From Spirochaetaceae bacterium (lineage in GTDB: Bacteria; Spirochaetota; Spirochaetia; DSM-2461), in assembly GCA_003246505.1 (NCBI GenBank), contig QKAI01000550.1, positions 1 through 15,970 of the forward strand: DNA of 15,970 nucleotides, written 5' to 3'. The notes beneath the pieces are model-generated. The model saw only the letters and a list, made by a program, of their open reading frames with translations. It made no database searches and had not been told where the DNA came from. This document shows, piece by piece, positions 12,918 through 15,970 of the stretch (position 1 is its first letter; every line of letters starts with the position of its first letter). The position numbers and the translations under genes were made by a program.

Positions 12918-14069
12918 ATGAGTGAGAAAAGAAAAATCCCCATGGATACCCTGCTGGTCCATGGCCAGAGTTCCTTTGAGGAGAGGACGGGAGCGGTAAG
13001 CGTGCCCATCTACCAGAGCGCCACCTTCCGCCATCCCGGGCTTCACGAGTCCACGGGCTACGATTACTCCCGCCTCAGGAATCCCACCCGGGATGAGCTG
13101 GAGAATACCATCGCCCTCCTGGAGGGGGGACGGAGGGGGTTCGCCTTTTCCAGCGGCATGGCCGCCGTCTCCGCCGCCCTCTCCCTCTTCGGCAGGGGGG
13201 ACCACCTTATCGTCTCGGAGGATCTTTACGGCGGCACCTATCGGCTTTTTGAGGAATTCGGGAGAAAGAGCGGTCTGGAATTCTCCTATGTGGATACGGG
13301 GGACAGGTCGGAGGTGGAGAACTCCCTGAGGGAGAACAGCCGGGCCTTCTTTATCGAAACCCCCACCAATCCCCTCATGAAGATTACCGATCTGAAATAC
13401 CTGTCCTCCCTGGCGAAGGACCGGAACATGCTCCTGATCGTGGACAACACCTTCCTCACCCCCTACCTCCAGAGACCCCTGGCCCTGGGAGCGGATATGG
13501 TGGTCCACAGCGGGACGAAGTATCTGGGCGGGCACAACGATACCCTGGCGGGGCTCCTGGTCATTAGGGGGGAGGATCTGGCCGAGCCCATGGAGCTCGT
13601 TCAGAAGACGACCGGCGCCGTTCTCTCCCCCTTCGACAGCTGGCTGATCCTGAGGGGCATGAAGACACTTGGGGTGCGGCTGGCGCGGCAGGAGGAGAAC
13701 GCCCTGCGGATAGCCCGGTGGCTTGAAGGGGACAGCCGGGTGGACCGGGTCTTCTACCCCGGCCTTCCCGGTCACGATGGGTACGAACTGAACCGGTCCC
13801 AGGCGGACGGGGCTGGGGCCATGATATCCTTTTCGGTAAAAGACAGGGCTATGGTGGAGCGGATTCTCAGGAAAGTGGAGATTATCCTCTTCGCCGAAAG
13901 CCTGGGGGGGGTGGAAAGCCTCATCACCTACCCGGCGGTCCAGACCCACGCGGCCATCCCCGAAGAGATCAGAAACCGCTTGGGGGTCACCGATACCCTC
14001 CTGAGGCTCTCCGTGGGCATTGAAGCGGCGGAGGATCTCATCAGGGATCTGGACAGGGCCATGGGCTGA
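12918..14069 (+). CDS. Trans-sulfuration PLP enzyme (cystathionine beta/gamma-lyase or gamma-synthase family)
   Basis: A 383-aa cytoplasmic Cys/Met-metabolism PLP enzyme, of family-typical length. Motifs are YDYSRLRNPT (48-57), with the Tyr and Arg that contact PLP phosphate from the neighbouring subunit, SSGMAA (78-83), VDNTF with D176, PLP-binding K201 in VVHSGTKYLGGHND, and the C-terminal SLGGVESLITYPAVQTH. The family contains enzymes making cystathionine and enzymes splitting it to cysteine or homocysteine. The C-terminal segment and LSPFDSWLILRGMKT look most like Bacillus MetC-type beta-lyases, but specificity cannot be read reliably. ATG at 12918 has AGGA about 8 bases upstream. The gene lies downstream of two CymR-like regulators and convergent with cysK, so cysteine/methionine interconversion is the likely role. 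Confidence 0.93.
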   Translation: MSEKRKIPMDTLLVHGQSSFEERTGAVSVPIYQSATFRHPGLHESTGYDYSRLRNPTRDELENTIALLEGGRRGFAFSSGMAAVSAALSLFGRGDHLIVSEDLYGGTYRLFEEFGRKSGLEFSYVDTGDRSEVENSLRENSRAFFIETPTNPLMKITDLKYLSSLAKDRNMLLIVDNTFLTPYLQRPLALGADMVVHSGTKYLGGHNDTLAGLLVIRGEDLAEPMELVQKTTGAVLSPFDSWLILRGMKTLGVRLARQEENALRIARWLEGDSRVDRVFYPGLPGHDGYELNRSQADGAGAMISFSVKDRAMVERILRKVEIILFAESLGGVESLITYPAVQTHAAIPEEIRNRLGVTDTLLRLSVGIEAAEDLIRDLDRAMG

Positions 14070-14070
14070 G

Positions 14071-14096
14071 GAAGACAGGCCCGGAGGCCCGTCTTC
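14071..14096. terminator. Hairpin terminator shared by convergent trans-sulfuration and cysK genes
   Basis: GAAGAC-A-GGCC and GGCC-C-GTCTTC form a 10-pair stem with one A/C mismatch around the loop CGGA. It begins 2 bases after the plus-strand stop and lies 8 bases beyond the cysK stop. The plus-strand side is followed by a pyrimidine tract TCCTTTCCC, not a pure T run; the minus side lacks one. A bidirectional role fits the convergent arrangement. Confidence 0.7.
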
Positions 14097-14104
14097 TCCT
14101 TTCC

Positions 14105-15040
14105 CTATTCGGGATTGAAAAGGGTCGTCGAAAGGTACCGCTCCCCCGTATCGGGAAGAAGGGCCACGATGATTTTCCCCTTGTTTTCCGGTTTACGGGC
14201 CAGCTTCGTCGCGGCGGCCACGGCGGCCCCCGAGGAGATACCCACCAGAATGCCCTCGGTCTTCGCCAGTTCCCGGGAGGTTTCGAAGGCTTCCTCGCTG
14301 GAAACCTTGACTATCTCGTCCACCACGGACCTGTCGAAATTGTCCGGAACGAATCCCGCTCCTATCCCCTGGATCTTATGGGGCCCCTTGGCTTCCCCGG
14401 AGAGCACCGCCGAGGTTTCCGGTTCCACCGCCGCCACCCGTATGGCCGGGTTATGGCTCTTCAGGGTGCCGCCTACTCCGGAAACGGTTCCACCCGTTCC
14501 CACCCCGGCCACGAAAATATCCAGTTTGCCCTCCGTATCCTCCCAGATCTCCCTGGCCGTGGTCACCCGGTGGATCTGGGGATTGGCGGGATTGGAGAAC
14601 TGCTGGGGGATATAGGAGTTGGGGATCTCCGCGGCCAGTTCCTCCGCCCTGCGGATAGCCCCCCCCATACCCTCGGAGCCGGGGGTCAGGACCAGTTCCG
14701 CCCCCAGAGCCTTGAGAAGATTCCTCCGCTCCAGGCTCATGGAGTCGGGCATGGTCAGAATGAGCCTGTATCCCCGGGAAGCGGAGACGAAGGCCAGGGC
14801 GATGCCCGTATTGCCGCTGGTCGGCTCGATAATCACCGTGTCCTTGTTAATGAGCCCCTTCTCCTCCCCGTCCCGTATCATGGCGAAGCCGATCCGGTCT
14901 TTTACGCTGGAAGCGGGATTGAAGGACTCCAGCTTGACTATGATTCTCGCCCCGGCATTCTTGTCTTTGAGATACCCGGATAATTCCAGAAGGGGGGTGT
15001 TTCCGATAAGATCGGTTATGGATTTTGCTATTTTTGCCAT
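14105..15040 (-). CDS. cysK: Cysteine synthase A (O-acetylserine sulfhydrylase)
   Basis: CysK makes cysteine from O-acetylserine and sulfide in the cytoplasm using PLP. At 311 aa it has normal length. PLP-binding K47 lies in NPASSVKDRIG (41-51); the substrate loop TSGNTG is at 74-79; the phosphate-binding loop is GVGTGGTVSG (179-188); and a later ISSGAAV contacts the pyridine ring. ATG at 15038-15040 is preceded by AAGGAG 8 bases away. It has its own promoter with an operator-like inverted repeat and is convergent with the trans-sulfuration gene. In Firmicutes CysK also binds CymR and modulates repression by it; with two CymR-like genes close by, the same dual role is plausible here. Discrimination from CysM rests on the standard CysK motifs and length. 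Confidence 0.96.
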   Translation of the reverse strand: MAKIAKSITDLIGNTPLLELSGYLKDKNAGARIIVKLESFNPASSVKDRIGFAMIRDGEEKGLINKDTVIIEPTSGNTGIALAFVSASRGYRLILTMPDSMSLERRNLLKALGAELVLTPGSEGMGGAIRRAEELAAEIPNSYIPQQFSNPANPQIHRVTTAREIWEDTEGKLDIFVAGVGTGGTVSGVGGTLKSHNPAIRVAAVEPETSAVLSGEAKGPHKIQGIGAGFVPDNFDRSVVDEIVKVSSEEAFETSRELAKTEGILVGISSGAAVAAATKLARKPENKGKIIVALLPDTGERYLSTTLFNPE

Positions 15041-15095
15041 TATGCAGCTCCTTTTTTCTATTCACATGTTTTCCGACTGTTTTAATCGTGTTTTT

Positions 15096-15124
15096 AATCT
15101 AGTACTTTACTAGTAATTTGTCAA
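15096..15124 (-). promoter_or_regulatory. cysK promoter
   Basis: Minus-strand -35 TTGACA (15119-15124, 6/6), spacer exactly 17 bases, -10 TAGATT (15096-15101, 4/6). The transcript would start near 15089, giving an untranslated leader of about 50 bases with AAGGAG before the ATG. The strong -35 with a weak -10 and an internal inverted repeat suggests regulation by repression. Confidence 0.82.
15099..15113. promoter_or_regulatory. Candidate CymR-like operator in the cysK promoter
   Basis: CTAGTA-CTT-TACTAG is a perfect inverted repeat (6-base arms, 3-base spacer) covering half of the -10 and most of the -10/-35 spacer of the cysK promoter. It overlaps a second perfect palindrome, TTACTAGTAA. 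A dimer bound here would block RNA polymerase. The ACTAGTA element recurs before the trans-sulfuration gene at 12874-12880. The identity of the binder is inferred. Confidence 0.55.
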
Positions 15125-15230
15125 GGGTTTCCTGAAAAATGTGAAAAACCGGTCAGAAAAAGTGAGTTGAGTTCCGGATTATCAGAGGAATTGCTGTATA
15201 TTGATACACATCGGAAGGAAGGAATCTATA
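15125..15230 (+). promoter_or_regulatory. Upstream region and ribosome site of the lipoprotein gene
   Basis: The region between the cysK -35 and the lipoprotein ATG is A+T-richer than the genes. A -10-like TATATT lies at 15197-15202 within TGTATATTGATA, but no good -35 sits 17 bases upstream. The 11-mer GTATATTGATA here (15196-15206) is identical to one at 12878-12888 before the trans-sulfuration gene. GGAAGGAAGGAA (15213-15224) is a strong ribosome site 6 bases before ATG 15231. Confidence 0.45.
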
Positions 15231-15970
15231 ATGCATTTGCCTAAGAAAACGAATACCCTGCCCCTGGCGGCGGTCTGTCTGACCCTGAGCCTGATGTCAT
15301 CCTGCACATCGATCACGAATAAACCCATAGAAGAGATTCGCCTGCTCTTTCCCGATCAGGACCGGCTGGACCTGATTCCGGAAAATACCTATCCCGTCAA
15401 GATGGAGGTGTCTCTGCAGAATTCCCGGCGGGTCATCACCATATTCGACCAGAGTGAGGTACTCCTCTCTTCCCGGGATGATGCGGTCACCCTGTATCCT
15501 CTCCCAAGCTACAGCGGCTCGGAGCTTCTTACGGATTTCCGCTTTTCCCTTCTTCAGGGCGGCGGACCTCCCATCTATACATTTCTCCTCACGGTCAGGG
15601 ATAATCCCTACGGGGGAAACCGCTTTGACTTTCCCGTCCGCTGGGCCCTGGGCAACCGATTCCAGTTCCGGGGCAGGGCCGGGGAATCGGACAACAACTA
15701 TCCGGGAGGGAACGGTGAGAACGGTCCGGTCATTGATGTGGAAGCCGCCCTTTACGATGTGGGAGGGACCTCCCTGGAAGGGACAGGAGAGTATATTCTT
15801 ATCCATATCGGGGGAACCGATATCTATGCCCTTGCCGAAAGGGGAGAGGCCCCGTTTCTTATTACGGCGGTGGGGGGAGACGGGGGGCAAGGCTCGGACG
15901 GGGAATCCCGGGATTCATCGGACGGAAAGACCCCTGCCTATGGGGAGGATGGATACAACGGGGGCCACGG
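15231..15970 (+). CDS. Putative lipoprotein with Gly/Asp-rich region (3' end outside window)
   Basis: The frame is open from ATG 15231 to the window edge (246 complete codons), so the true length is unknown. The N-terminus has basic KK, a hydrophobic stretch (10-22) and a lipobox-like LMSSC ending at C25. Spirochaetal lipoboxes are more relaxed than the E. coli form, which makes this acceptable. The mature part looks beta-rich and soluble with no enzyme motif I recognise. From about residue 212 it becomes very rich in Gly, Asp and Ser, with GGDGG- and GEDGYNGG-type spacing, which may be a flexible linker or the beginning of a glycine-rich repeat region. GGAAGGAAGGAA precedes the start. It diverges from cysK. 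A surface or periplasmic location is inferred; the function is unknown. The antisense frame at 15297-15890 is its shadow. Confidence 0.8.
   Translation, partial: MHLPKKTNTLPLAAVCLTLSLMSSCTSITNKPIEEIRLLFPDQDRLDLIPENTYPVKMEVSLQNSRRVITIFDQSEVLLSSRDDAVTLYPLPSYSGSELLTDFRFSLLQGGGPPIYTFLLTVRDNPYGGNRFDFPVRWALGNRFQFRGRAGESDNNYPGGNGENGPVIDVEAALYDVGGTSLEGTGEYILIHIGGTDIYALAERGEAPFLITAVGGDGGQGSDGESRDSSDGKTPAYGEDGYNGGH

Noticed and set aside
15297..15890. 197-codon minus-strand frame
   Set aside because: Mirror of the lipoprotein gene, which has a ribosome site, signal peptide and lipobox.
1..15970. CRISPR arrays, tRNA or rRNA genes, insertion sequences, integrase or attachment sites
   Set aside because: I saw no direct-repeat array, cloverleaf, transposase motif or flanking inverted repeats; gene content and codon use look uniform throughout.

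Overview
The window is G+C-rich, with mostly GC-ending codons, and is packed with bacterial genes. The run murG, CvpA-like protein, DNA polymerase III delta', soluble histidine kinase, sigma-54 response regulator matches the order I remember for Treponema pallidum TP0523 to TP0519. Together with a lipoprotein with a relaxed spirochaetal-type lipobox, this suggests a free-living, high-GC spirochaete. That placement is inference; the synteny is recalled, not searched.

Positions 1 to about 8525 (minus strand) hold eight co-directional genes whose starts and stops mostly touch or overlap. First come three corrinoid-related genes: a RACo-like ferredoxin/ASKHA reductive activator, a PocR-domain AraC regulator, and a stand-alone MetH activation-domain-like protein. 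These are followed by murG, a CvpA-like membrane protein, DNA polymerase III delta', a PAS histidine kinase, and an NtrC-type regulator cut off by the window start. No corrinoid methyltransferase or corrinoid protein lies beside the corrinoid module, so its client must be elsewhere.

Positions 8580 to 11464 (minus strand) hold thrS and an unrecognised membrane protein. thrS is preceded by a complete T-box riboswitch: promoter, Stem I with a readable ACC (Thr) specifier, antiterminator, competing terminator and a strong Shine-Dalgarno. The ThrRS lacks the N-terminal TGS domain.

Positions 11461 to 15124 hold a GNAT acetyltransferase (minus), divergent from two overlapping Rrf2-family regulators resembling CymR (plus), then a trans-sulfuration PLP enzyme (plus), and convergently cysK (minus). 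A shared hairpin terminator separates the last two. The cysK promoter has a perfect TTGACA box, and a perfect inverted repeat fills the space between -10 and -35, a good operator candidate. A related ACTAGTA dyad lies before the trans-sulfuration gene. CymR and CysK are known partners in Bacillus and Staphylococcus, so this looks like a local cysteine/methionine regulon with a duplicated regulator.

From 15231 to the window end a lipoprotein gene (plus, incomplete) with a Gly/Asp-rich region runs off the edge.
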